Below, piece after piece: positions 28,870 to 42,438 of a stretch of DNA of 64,000 bases (position 1 is its first letter; each line of letters starts with the position of its first letter). The notes beneath the pieces are model-generated. The model was given only the letters and a program-made list of their open reading frames with translations. It had not been told where the DNA came from and did no database searches. The stretch comes from Pseudomonas baetica (lineage in GTDB: Bacteria; Pseudomonadota; Gammaproteobacteria; Pseudomonadales; Pseudomonadaceae), in contig NZ_JAIHLQ010000007.1 of the NCBI RefSeq assembly GCF_019733355.1, forward strand, positions 62,001-126,000, read 5' to 3'. The translations under genes were made by a program, and so were the position numbers.

Positions 28870-29337
28870 GTTGTTTCTCCTTCTGAACGTTGAAGCTGAT
28901 CCATTCGGTTCCACGCGAAGGGGTGGCAGTTGTACGCAGGTTGGAACCCGGGGAACGGAGAAACCCGGCAGACTCGAAAGTCTCCCGCGTACAGCCGCCA
29001 TAACAGACTGCACACCATGAAGGTGGGCAAGCATACGTCATGAAAGACGCTTTGGCGTTGATACGTTCTCCGGGGTTCCAATCCCGATCGCTGATTTGGC
29101 AGCGACGTTCACAGCCTAGAGAGCCGACGTCCGACGGACAACCTGAAAACATTGTGGGAAGGTTCTGTATTTTCGGAAAACCTTTAAACATCCCGAATCG
29201 AAATACTCGCCAGCACCAGGACTGTTGTGAAGGCAATGACTTGGGCGAGGGCATTACCTATTCGTAATGCGTCGCCGCTCTATTGGATCAACGCGAAACC
29301 TGTGGGCGTTCGATGGCGGTGGTTCTGGCACAACTGA
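28870..29337. other. 468-bp non-coding stretch upstream of the DUF6124 gene
   Basis: No convincing gene on either strand. On the minus strand the 170 bases before the DUF6124 start look like a structured or conserved leader, including at 28919-28946 the element TTCCAACCTGCGTACAACTG followed by CCACCCCTT. I associate this from memory with leaders of DUF6124/DUF3077 genes. At 29251-29270 there is a perfect inverted repeat, GCATTAC-CTATTC-GTAATGC. Confidence 0.4.
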
Positions 29338-29361
29338 AAACGGCACCTTGCGGTGCCGTTT
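29338..29361 (-). terminator. Terminator of the ABC importer operon
   Basis: AAACGGCACC-TTGC-GGTGCCGTTT, 10-bp perfect stem. On the minus strand it is followed by TTTTCAG. It lies 20 bases after the stop of the substrate-binding protein gene. Confidence 0.88.
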
Positions 29362-29380
29362 GCCCTTCACACATCAGCTT

Positions 29381-31123
<1,743 letters not shown>

Positions 31124-31171
31124 AGAGACCTCCTGTTTAGGATTTCGGAGCACGGTTGTCGAGCGACTCGA

Positions 31172-31444
31172 CTAGCCCCAACGCATCACAGCCAACAGCC
31201 ACACCAGGGACAACGCGGACGCCACCCAGATGCTCCAGTCGGTGGCGCCGATGACCAGCAAATGCAGGTAGGCGCTGCCGAGAAGACCGATAAACAAGCG
31301 ATCGCCACGGGTGGTGGCAATCGGCAGAAAACCTCGCCGCAGGACGCTCGGCGAACGCAGCTCCCACGTCGTCATGCCCACCAGGAGCAAGCCTATGACA
31401 ATGAAGAATGCCGCTGTGGGGGTGGTCCAACTCATCCATTCCAT
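31172..31444 (-). CDS. DUF2160 small membrane protein (GlpU-like)
   Basis: 90 residues with three hydrophobic segments (AAFFIVIGLLLVGMTTW; RLFIGLLGSAYLHLLVIGA; IWVASALSLVWLLAVM). I chose the ATG at 31444 (MEWMSWTTPTAAF), six bases after GAGGAG; an ATG one codon upstream is possible. DUF2160 proteins occur in glycerol-type ABC operons between permease and binding-protein genes, as here. Role unknown, perhaps an accessory membrane subunit. The gene starts about 10 bases after the permease gene stops. Confidence 0.82.
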   Translation of the reverse strand: MEWMSWTTPTAAFFIVIGLLLVGMTTWELRSPSVLRRGFLPIATTRGDRLFIGLLGSAYLHLLVIGATDWSIWVASALSLVWLLAVMRWG

Positions 31445-31454
31445 CATCAGCTCC

Positions 31455-32255
<801 letters not shown>

Positions 32256-32264
32256 GGCCGGGCC

Positions 32265-33131
32265 TCAGCGGTTGGCGTCGGAGTGCGTCATGGCGGTGTA
32301 GAACAGCCAGGACACCAACAAGATGATCAGGAAGTACACCAGCGAGAAAGCCGCTGCCGGACCCAGGTCGAATTGGCCTACGGCCATTTGGGTCAGCGTC
32401 TGACTCAAGAAGGTCGTGGCGTTACCCGGCCCGCCCCCGGTGAGCACAAACGGCTCGGTGTAGATCATGAAACTGTCCATGAAACGCAGCATCACCGCGA
32501 TCAACAGCACGCTCTTGAGCTTGGGCAACTGAATGTGCCGGAACACCGCCCAGGCTGACGCCCGATCGATGCGCGCCGCTTGGTAATACACATCGGGAAT
32601 GGCGCGCAATCCGGAGAAACACAGCAGCGCCACCAGCGAGGTCCAGTGCCAGACGTCCATCACCAGCACCGTCACCCAGGCGTCCATGGTGTTGGCCGCA
32701 TAGTTGTAGCTGATGCCCATCGCGTTGAGACTCGACCCGAGCAAGCCGATGTCGGCGCGGCCGAAAATCTGCCAGATCGTGCCCACCACGTTCCACGGGA
32801 TCAGCAGCGGAATCGCCAGAATAATCAGCACCAGCGACGACCAGCGGCCCTTGGTCGGCATGGTCAGGGCAATCCCAATGCCCAGCGGGATTTCAATCAG
32901 CAACACGCACGCCGAATAGATGAACTGGCGCAGCAGCGAATCATGCAGACGCGGATCCAGCAGCACCTGCCGATACCACTCAGTGCCGACGAAGTAGCGG
33001 CTGGATTGGTCGAAGATGTCCTGCACCGAGTAGTTGACCACGGTCATCATCGGGACGACCGCACTGAACGCCACCAGCAAAAACACCGGCAACACCAGCC
33101 ACCAGGCCTTGTTGTTCTGCACCTTGTTCAT
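32265..33131 (-). CDS. ABC importer permease 1 (GlpP-like, MalF type)
   Basis: 288 residues with about six hydrophobic helices and the permease coupling loop GLRAIPDVYYQAARIDRASAWAVF near residue 190. The N-terminus AWWLVLPVFLLVAFSAVVPMM is typical of MalF-like partners. The start overlaps the preceding ATPase gene by 4 bases. Together with the second permease it forms the membrane channel of the importer. Confidence 0.9.
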   Translation of the reverse strand: MNKVQNNKAWWLVLPVFLLVAFSAVVPMMTVVNYSVQDIFDQSSRYFVGTEWYRQVLLDPRLHDSLLRQFIYSACVLLIEIPLGIGIALTMPTKGRWSSLVLIILAIPLLIPWNVVGTIWQIFGRADIGLLGSSLNAMGISYNYAANTMDAWVTVLVMDVWHWTSLVALLCFSGLRAIPDVYYQAARIDRASAWAVFRHIQLPKLKSVLLIAVMLRFMDSFMIYTEPFVLTGGGPGNATTFLSQTLTQMAVGQFDLGPAAAFSLVYFLIILLVSWLFYTAMTHSDANR

Positions 33132-34243
33132 GGCTGCACCTCATTGTCTTCAGTGACTGGCAGCAGGAATTCGTCGGCATAGACCATCAGCCACTGCGCC
33201 GGAAAACTGATGTACGCCGTGCCCTGCGGCACCGGTTTGTCTTCCGCCAGGCGCACTTTCAGCGCCACGCCGTCGAGATCGAGGGTCATGATCTTGTAGG
33301 TGCCGAGGTCTTCGACGTGTACGACGTGTGCCTGCATCGCGTCGTCAAACGGCTCATCCCAGACATGAATGAACTCGGGACGGATACCGACCTTCAGATT
33401 TTTCCACTGACCGTGTTCGATATGACGCTGCAAGGCGTCAGACAGCGGCAGGTGCGTCGAGCCGAAACCGACCCCACCCGGTTGCGGCTGCACGTCGATC
33501 AGATTCATGCCGGGGCTGCCGATGAAGTAGCCGACAAAGGTGTGGCTCGGCCGCTCGAACAACTCCCGTGGCGTACCGAACTGGACGATCTGGCCGCCGT
33601 ACATCACCGCGATCTTGTCGGCGAAGGTCGAGGCTTCGAGTTGATCGTGGGTGACATAAACCATGGTGATGTTGAATTGCTCGTGGATCTGCTTGAGCTT
33701 GCGCCGCAGTTTCCACTTCAGGTGCGGGTCGATCACTGTCAGCGGTTCATCAAAGAGGATCGCCGACACGTCGTCGCGCACCAGGCCCCGGCCCATAGAG
33801 ACTTTCTGTTTCTCGTCGGCGGTGAGGTTGCGCGCCTTTTTGCTCAGCAACTCTTGCAGATCGAGGACTTCGGCAATTTCCTGCACCTTGCTGTGCACTT
33901 TCGCCTCGGCCATGCCCTGATTACGCAGGGGAAACGCCAGGTTGTCGAACACGGTCATGGTGTCGTAGACCACCGGAAACTGGAAAACCTGAGCGATGTT
34001 GCGCTTCTCGGGGGTCAGGTCGTTGACCGCTTTGCCGTCGAATAACACATGCCCTTGCGAGGGGCTGAGCAAGCCGGAAATGATGTTGAGCAACGTCGAT
34101 TTGCCGCAACCGGACGGGCCGAGCAGCGCATAGGCGCCGCCCTGCTCCCAAACGTGATCCATCTCGCGGATCGCATAATCCTCCGCACCGCTGGGGGTTT
34201 TGCTGTAGCTGTGGGCGAGGTGTTGCAAACGGATTTCGGCCAT
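33128..34243 (-). CDS. ABC importer ATPase B (GlpT-like), degenerate signature
   Basis: 371 residues. Walker A GPSGCGKST at 42-50; Walker B AILFDEP at about 161-167; C-terminal TOBE-like region from about 240. The ABC signature, normally LSGGQ, is LTADE at 140-144 followed by KQKVSMGRGL, so the composite site built with this motif may be catalytically weak. The partner encoded next door has a canonical LSGGQ, so the two probably make a heterodimer with unequal sites. The start overlaps the partner's stop by one base. Confidence 0.88.
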   Translation of the reverse strand: MAEIRLQHLAHSYSKTPSGAEDYAIREMDHVWEQGGAYALLGPSGCGKSTLLNIISGLLSPSQGHVLFDGKAVNDLTPEKRNIAQVFQFPVVYDTMTVFDNLAFPLRNQGMAEAKVHSKVQEIAEVLDLQELLSKKARNLTADEKQKVSMGRGLVRDDVSAILFDEPLTVIDPHLKWKLRRKLKQIHEQFNITMVYVTHDQLEASTFADKIAVMYGGQIVQFGTPRELFERPSHTFVGYFIGSPGMNLIDVQPQPGGVGFGSTHLPLSDALQRHIEHGQWKNLKVGIRPEFIHVWDEPFDDAMQAHVVHVEDLGTYKIMTLDLDGVALKVRLAEDKPVPQGTAYISFPAQWLMVYADEFLLPVTEDNEVQP

Positions 34244-35337
34244 CAGGCAACCCTCGCGACACGCAGGCTAGGTGCTTGCACCAAGCGGCCCTGCGCATCG
34301 AAAACAAACAGTTTGTGGGTCGGGATATAAATGCGGATCGGCTCGTCGACGTCGTATTCGTGAACGCCGGACAGGTGCAGCACCAACAGGAAATGCTCGT
34401 TGCGCACATGCAGGAAGGTTTCCGAACCGCTGATCTCGGCGACTTCCACCGTCACGGCCAATTCCAGATCGTCATCGTTGCTCGGCACCAGCGAGATGTG
34501 GCTGGGGCGCACGCCGAAGCGGAACTCACCCTCGCCCACCGGACGCAGATCAACGTTCAACGGGAAGTGTACGAAGTTGGCAAAACTCACTTCGTTACCG
34601 GCGATGCGCCCCGGCATCAGATTGATCGGCGGCTCGGAGAACAACTCGGCAGCCAGCACGGTTTTCGGCTGGTGATACACCGAGGTCGACGGGCCGCTCT
34701 GGATCACTCGCCCCTCGTGAAGAATCGTCGTGGTGCCGCCCAGCGCCAGCGCTTCGTTAGGCTCGGTGGTGGCGTAAATGGCGATGGTGTGGCGCAGCTT
34801 GAACAACTCGCGCATTTCCTGACGCAGTTCTTCGCGCAGTTTGTAGTCGAGGTTGACCAGCGGCTCGTCGAACAGGATCAGTTCGGCATCCTTGACCAGC
34901 GCCCGGGCCATGGCGGTGCGTTGCTGCTGCCCCCCGGAAAGCTCCAGCGGATAGCGCTGCAGAAACTTCTCGATGCGCAGCATCTTCGCGGTTTCCTGCA
35001 CCTTGCTGTGGATGATCTCTTTCGACACACCGGACTGACGCAGCGGCGAGGCGATGTTCTCGAACACCGTCATGGTCGGGTAGTTGATGAACTGCTGATA
35101 GACCATCGACACATTGCGCAGACGTACCGGGCGTTGGGTGACATCGACGCCGTTCATCAGGATTCGGCCGCTGTCGGGCTTGTCCAGACCGGCCATCAAG
35201 CGCATGAGACTGGTTTTGCCGGACAGCGTGCGACCGAGCAAAACGTTGAAGGATCCGGGTTCGAATTTCAGGCACGCATCGTCGATCCAGCTCTGGCCCT
35301 CGACGGTGCGGCAGACGTGCTCCAGGGTGAGTGACAT
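34243..35337 (-). CDS. ABC importer ATPase A (GlpS-like)
   Basis: 364 residues, first gene of the importer operon. Walker A GRTLSGKT at 35-42 (unusual Arg-Thr-Leu within it), signature LSGGQ at 133-137, Walker B LILFDEPLVNLD. A MalK-like regulatory C-terminal region follows (PPINLMPGRI..., FRFGVRPSHISLV). It is preceded by a short leader from a sigma-54 promoter. It energises import by pairing with the other ATPase. Confidence 0.88.
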   Translation of the reverse strand: MSLTLEHVCRTVEGQSWIDDACLKFEPGSFNVLLGRTLSGKTSLMRLMAGLDKPDSGRILMNGVDVTQRPVRLRNVSMVYQQFINYPTMTVFENIASPLRQSGVSKEIIHSKVQETAKMLRIEKFLQRYPLELSGGQQQRTAMARALVKDAELILFDEPLVNLDYKLREELRQEMRELFKLRHTIAIYATTEPNEALALGGTTTILHEGRVIQSGPSTSVYHQPKTVLAAELFSEPPINLMPGRIAGNEVSFANFVHFPLNVDLRPVGEGEFRFGVRPSHISLVPSNDDDLELAVTVEVAEISGSETFLHVRNEHFLLVLHLSGVHEYDVDEPIRIYIPTHKLFVFDAQGRLVQAPSLRVARVA

Positions 35338-35380
35338 GGCTCGGCCTTTTTATTATTGGAGTCAAGCGACCTGTGCAGTA

Positions 35381-35399
35381 GAGCGACATTCGTGCCAGA
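35381..35399 (-). promoter_or_regulatory. Sigma-54 promoter of the ABC importer operon
   Basis: On the minus strand: CTGGCACGAATGTCGCTCT, with GG at -24 (35396-35395), exactly 10 bases, then GC at -12 (35384-35383). It matches the TGGCAC-N5-TTGC consensus except for TC in place of TT in the -12 block. The predicted start near 35371 is about 34 nt before the first ATG. The divergent gene encodes a sigma-54 activator, which supports the call. Confidence 0.82.
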
Positions 35400-35461
35400 A
35401 ATGGCAAGTTGTTGATTTGTTGTGAAAATCGTTGAAACCGCCGGGAAACGGCGTTCATTGC

Positions 35462-35509
35462 TGAACACATTTGAACAGTTGCGCGATTGACAATGAACAA
35501 TAGTGAACA
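35462..35509. promoter_or_regulatory. Four TGAACA direct repeats, likely activator binding sites
   Basis: TGAACA at 35462-35467, 35472-35477, 35494-35499 and 35504-35509: two pairs with 10-bp periodicity, 22 bp between the second and third. They lie about 90-140 bp upstream of the predicted sigma-54 start, the usual distance for enhancer sites, and between the operon and its likely activator gene. Confidence 0.6.
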
Positions 35510-35559
35510 ACACTCTATGGATGCTTTTTGCCCGATCTCATGACCGCTGAAGATCCAAA

Positions 35560-35663
35560 TGTGGGAGCGGGCTTGCTCCGGGCGGCGATCCGACGAATGC
35601 GGTGTGTCATTCAACTGATTCATTGACTGATCCACCGCATTCGCGAGCAAGCCCGCTCCCACA
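35560..35663. repeat. REP doublet (REPIN)
   Basis: GTGGGAGCGGGCTTGCTCCG ... ATTCGCGAGCAAGCCCGCTCCCACA. Inverted pair of REP sequences about 100 bp long, with the conserved ends outward, able to fold as a long hairpin. It lies between the putative enhancer sites and the activator gene. Confidence 0.88.
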
Positions 35664-35735
35664 GTTGATCTGTGTTGTGTTCAAGAGATGGGTTCATAAC
35701 AACAATAAAAATCGCTGCATCAGAGGCTGACTGCC

Positions 35736-37571
35736 ATGGCCGCACCTGCCCCGCCGCTGTCCCACGACGCGATCATCCAGAGTTCCTGGCAACGCTGCCG
35801 CGCGTTCGGTCTCGATCATCAAAGTACTCCAGCCTTCGATCAGCTCCCCGCCGCCGGCATTGCGCACCTGCTCGACAGTCAGCACTCGCTGGTGCAGACC
35901 ACCCATCAGGAAGTGTTGCCCTACTACGAGAACATCCTGAGCAATTCCAATTGCCTGATCATGCTCGCCGACAACCAGGGCCAGGTGCTGACGTCGTGGG
36001 GCACGCAACGGTTTATCGCGCCGAATCTGGCCCGGGGCTTTCAGGCCGGGGCGAGCTGGATGGAACGCTGCAGCGGCACCAACGCAATCGGTACGGCGCT
36101 GGCCTGCGAGCAAGCGGTACACATCGAACACGATGAACATTTTCTGAAAGCCAACCGCTTCATGACCGGTTCCGCTGCGCCGATTTTCGACGCTGAGCGC
36201 AAGGTGATCGCGGTGCTTGATGTGTCCAGCGACAGCTATCTGCCGCCATCACACACCTTGGGCATGGTCAAAATGATGAGCCAGACCGTGGAAAACCGGC
36301 TGATCCTCAACCTGTTCCACGGCCAGCACTTTCAACTGACCTTCAACACCGGGTTGAACAACCTCGACAGTCAGTGGGCAGGCTTGTTGATTTTCGATGA
36401 GAGCGGTCAGGTACTGTCGGCCAATCGCCGGGCCGACAATCTATTGGGTGTGCGCTTGTCGCGGGTCAGCGTTGAGAGCCTGTTCAAGGTGTCGCTGCTT
36501 GAGTTGATCAATCAGCCGGACGGCTTGCCGTTTGCCTTGCAGACCTGCGGGAGTAACCGTTTTCAGTGTTTGTTGAAGCGGCCGAAACAGGCGCCCATTG
36601 AGGCGCGAGTGTTTACGTCTGACCCCAAAGCCGCCGCGCCAACCGCGATCAGCCTCAACACACTCCACTTCGGCGACAGTCGCGTGGAAAAAGCCGTGCG
36701 CCAGGCCGAGCGTTTGCTGGAAAAAGACATCCCGCTGCTGATCCACGGCGAAACCGGCGTTGGCAAAGAGGTGTTCGTCAAAGCCTTGCACCAGGCCAGC
36801 TCCCGCAGCAAACAGGCATTCATCGCCGTCAACTGCGCGGCGATCCCCGCCGAACTGGTCGAATCGGAATTGTTCGGCTACGAGAAAGGCGCATTCACCG
36901 GCGCCAACCAGAAAGGCAGCATCGGCCTGATCCGCAAGGCTGACAAAGGCACGCTGTTCCTCGATGAAATCGGCGACATGCCGTTGCCGACCCAAGCGCG
37001 GTTGCTGCGGGTGTTGCAGGAGCGCTGCGTGCAACCGGTGGGCAGCAGTGAGTTGTTCCCGGTGGATCTGCGGATCATCTCGGCGACCAACCGCTCGCTA
37101 CGGGAGCAGGTGCAACTGGGGCGGTTTCGCGAGGATTTGTATTACCGCATCGGCGGGCTGACCCTGGAATTGCCGCCATTGAGAGAGCGCAGTGACAAAG
37201 AGGCGTTATTCAAACGACTGTGGGAACAGCATCGTGAACCGACGCAATGGGCGGGGCTGAGCCGCGAAGTGTTGGAACTGTTCGATAAGCATCCGTGGCC
37301 AGGCAATCTGCGTCAGGTCAGCAGCGTGATGCAGGTGGCGCTGGCCATGGCTGAAGAGCAACCCGTGCGGCCGGAGCATTTGCCGGATGATTTTTTTGTC
37401 GATCTGGAAATGGAGCCGGTTGAACGCGCGCAGCCGCTGGGGCTGGATTTGAATGATGTTGAAGCGTTGAACCGGGAGTTGAAGGCGGCTGGGGGGAATA
37501 TTTCGCACTTGGCGCGGCGGCTGGGTGTGAGCCGCAATACCCTTTACAAGCGGTTGCGTCAGGCTGAATGA
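35736..37571 (+). CDS. AcoR-type sigma-54-dependent activator
   Basis: 611 residues. Residues about 1-190 have the AcoR-like sensor with a GAF region (AIIQSSWQRCRAFGLD; ENILSNSNCLIMLADNQGQVL; CSGTNAIGTAL; VIAVLDVSS). The central AAA+ domain has Walker A GETGVGKE at 338-345, the sigma-54 contact motif GAFTGA at about 385-390, and Walker B GTLFLDEIGD. The C-terminus has a Fis-type HTH (GNISHLARRLGVSRNTLYKRL). It is divergent to the glycerol-type importer operon with a sigma-54 promoter between, so it very probably activates that operon in response to its substrate or a metabolite. The ATG at 35736 is supported by the family start, but no strong ribosome-binding site is seen. Confidence 0.9.
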   Translation: MAAPAPPLSHDAIIQSSWQRCRAFGLDHQSTPAFDQLPAAGIAHLLDSQHSLVQTTHQEVLPYYENILSNSNCLIMLADNQGQVLTSWGTQRFIAPNLARGFQAGASWMERCSGTNAIGTALACEQAVHIEHDEHFLKANRFMTGSAAPIFDAERKVIAVLDVSSDSYLPPSHTLGMVKMMSQTVENRLILNLFHGQHFQLTFNTGLNNLDSQWAGLLIFDESGQVLSANRRADNLLGVRLSRVSVESLFKVSLLELINQPDGLPFALQTCGSNRFQCLLKRPKQAPIEARVFTSDPKAAAPTAISLNTLHFGDSRVEKAVRQAERLLEKDIPLLIHGETGVGKEVFVKALHQASSRSKQAFIAVNCAAIPAELVESELFGYEKGAFTGANQKGSIGLIRKADKGTLFLDEIGDMPLPTQARLLRVLQERCVQPVGSSELFPVDLRIISATNRSLREQVQLGRFREDLYYRIGGLTLELPPLRERSDKEALFKRLWEQHREPTQWAGLSREVLELFDKHPWPGNLRQVSSVMQVALAMAEEQPVRPEHLPDDFFVDLEMEPVERAQPLGLDLNDVEALNRELKAAGGNISHLARRLGVSRNTLYKRLRQAE

Positions 37572-37656
37572 CAAGATGTCTGGGCGGTTCTGATCGCTGG
37601 CAAGCCTGCGATGATTTCAGCCCTGTCCCTGTAGATTCCTGAGATAACCCAAAAAC

Positions 37657-37686
37657 AAAAACCCGCACAAGGCGGGTTTTGTTTTT
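37657..37686. terminator. Bidirectional terminator between activator gene and cysS
   Basis: AAAACCCGC-ACAAG-GCGGGTTTT stem with T-rich runs on both sides (TTTTGTTTTT on plus, TTTTTGTTTTT on minus). It serves the convergent activator gene and cysS. Confidence 0.88.
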
Positions 37687-37700
37687 AGCGGATCAGCCAA

Positions 37701-39083
<1,383 letters not shown>

Positions 39084-39105
39084 TTTTAATTTCCTTGACG
39101 CTAAA

Positions 39106-40806
<1,701 letters not shown>

Positions 40807-41056
40807 AGGATCCTTGACTTACATGTGCGCGGCCGCAGAGAGGGGCCAGACAAAACAAAGCCGCTATCATAGCCGATGCTGTCAAGGGGCTGACAGAGCA
40901 GGCCTTATAAAGGCGTGCATTTAATCGCCGGGATTTGAAAAACAGCCTCGAAATTCGCGCCTGTCACGCTAAACTGCGCACCTTGGCCGACGCTGGCTGA
41001 ACCGGTTGCGGGGCGCAATGTCCCAAAACCACGAATTCCTATCAAGAGTAGCGATC

Positions 41057-41563
41057 ATGACTCAAGTCAAACTGACAACAAACCATGGCGACATCGTCAT
41101 CGAACTGAACGCTGAAAAGGCGCCGATCACCGTCGCCAACTTCATCGAGTACGTTAACGCCGGTCACTACGAAAACACCGTTTTCCACCGTGTCATCGGT
41201 AACTTCATGATCCAGGGCGGCGGTTTCGAGCCAGGCATGAAAGAAAAGAAAGACAAGCGTCCAAGCATCCAGAACGAAGCCGACAACGGTCTTTCCAACG
41301 ACAAATACACCGTTGCCATGGCGCGCACCATGGAGCCGCATTCGGCTTCCGCGCAGTTCTTCATCAACGTGGCCGACAACACCTTCCTGAACCACAGTGG
41401 CAAGAACGTTCAGGGCTGGGGCTACGCCGTGTTCGGCAAAGTGACCGCCGGTACTGAAGTTGTCGACAAGATCAAAGGTGTTTCGACCACTTCCAAGGCC
41501 GGCCACCAAGACGTACCAGCAGACGACGTGATCATCGAGAAAGCCGAGATCATCGAAGCGTGA
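41057..41563 (+). CDS. ppiB: Peptidyl-prolyl cis-trans isomerase B (cyclophilin)
   Basis: 168 residues from the ATG at 41057 ([15 protein letters not shown]), the family start; an in-frame ATG at 41006 would add an atypical extension. It has the cyclophilin core: [16 protein letters not shown] (active-site Arg and Phe) and [13 protein letters not shown]. No signal peptide, so it is the cytosolic form. Its stop overlaps the lpxH start by 4 bases (GTGA). Confidence 0.96.
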   Translation: MTQVKLTTNHGDIVIELNAEKAPITVANFIEYVNAGHYENTVFHRVIGNFMIQGGGFEPGMKEKKDKRPSIQNEADNGLSNDKYTVAMARTMEPHSASAQFFINVADNTFLNHSGKNVQGWGYAVFGKVTAGTEVVDKIKGVSTTSKAGHQDVPADDVIIEKAEIIEA

Positions 41564-42312
41564 TACTGCTGATTTCAGACTTGCATCTGGAAGAGGAGCG
41601 CCCGGACATTACCCGGGCGTTTCTGAATTTGCTCGCCGGACGCGCCCGCTCGGCGAGTGCGTTGTACATTCTGGGCGACTTCTTCGAGGCGTGGATTGGC
41701 GACGATGCCATGACGCCCTTCCAGCGTTCCATCTGCCTGGCCCTGCGCGAATTGAGCGACAGCGGCACGGCCATATTTGTGATGCACGGCAATCGCGACT
41801 TCCTGCTCGGCAAGGCCTTCTGCAAACAGGCCGGCTGCACGTTGTTGAAGGACCCGAGTGTCGTGCCGTTTTACGGCGAGCCGGTGCTGTTGATGCACGG
41901 CGACAGCCTCTGCACCCGCGACGTCGGCTATATGAAGCTGCGTCGTTACCTGCGTAACCCGATCACCCTGTTCATCTTGCGCCACCTGCCGCTGAGCACC
42001 CGTCACAAACTGGCGCGCAAACTGCGCAGCGAAAGCCGGGCGCAGACGCGGATGAAGGCCAATGACATTGTCGATGTCACGCCGCAAGAGATTCCGCGGA
42101 TCATGCAGGCGTTTGGCGTGAAGACCCTGATTCACGGGCACACCCATCGACCGGCGATTCACAAGCTGCAGCTGGGAGAGCAGGCGGCAAAGCGGATTGT
42201 GCTGGGGGACTGGGATCGTCAAGGTTGGGCGTTGCAGGTGGATGAGAACGGGTATGTGTTGGCGCCGTTTGATTTTGCGCCGCCGCCGGCACTGCCCGCT
42301 CCCACCCTCTAA
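41560..42312 (+). CDS. lpxH: UDP-2,3-diacylglucosamine diphosphatase
   Basis: Fourth step of lipid A synthesis: hydrolyses UDP-2,3-diacylglucosamine to lipid X. 250 residues with a GTG start overlapping the ppiB stop. Metallophosphoesterase motifs are all present: SDLHL (DxH), [11 protein letters not shown] (GDxxD), HGNRDF (GNHD type), HGDSLCT and [12 protein letters not shown]. The pairing ppiB-lpxH is typical of gammaproteobacteria. Confidence 0.97.
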   Translation: MILLISDLHLEEERPDITRAFLNLLAGRARSASALYILGDFFEAWIGDDAMTPFQRSICLALRELSDSGTAIFVMHGNRDFLLGKAFCKQAGCTLLKDPSVVPFYGEPVLLMHGDSLCTRDVGYMKLRRYLRNPITLFILRHLPLSTRHKLARKLRSESRAQTRMKANDIVDVTPQEIPRIMQAFGVKTLIHGHTHRPAIHKLQLGEQAAKRIVLGDWDRQGWALQVDENGYVLAPFDFAPPPALPAPTL

Positions 42313-42330
42313 ACCACACACAAAACCCAA

Positions 42331-42420
42331 TGTGGGAGCGGGCTTGCTCGCGAAGGCGGTGGTTCAGTCGACATCTCTACTGAATGACACACCGCTTTCG
42401 CGAGCAAGCCCGCTCCCACA
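42331..42420. repeat. REP doublet (REPIN)
   Basis: TGTGGGAGCGGGCTTGCTCG ... CGCGAGCAAGCCCGCTCCCACA, 90 bp, near-perfect inverted pair between the convergent lpxH and efflux genes. Confidence 0.93.
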
Positions 42421-42438
42421 TTTTTGACCGCGTTTAAC

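Noticed and set aside
28607..29254. Minus-strand frame of 215 codons overlapping the DUF6124 gene
   Set aside because: Out of frame with the DUF6124 protein; its start region has no ribosome-binding site and the translation looks random.
40879..40896. CTGTCA-N6-TGACAG upstream of glnS
   Set aside because: Same arms as the toxin-region palindromes but a 6-base spacer, so a different geometry. It is a reminder that the arms alone are not specific.
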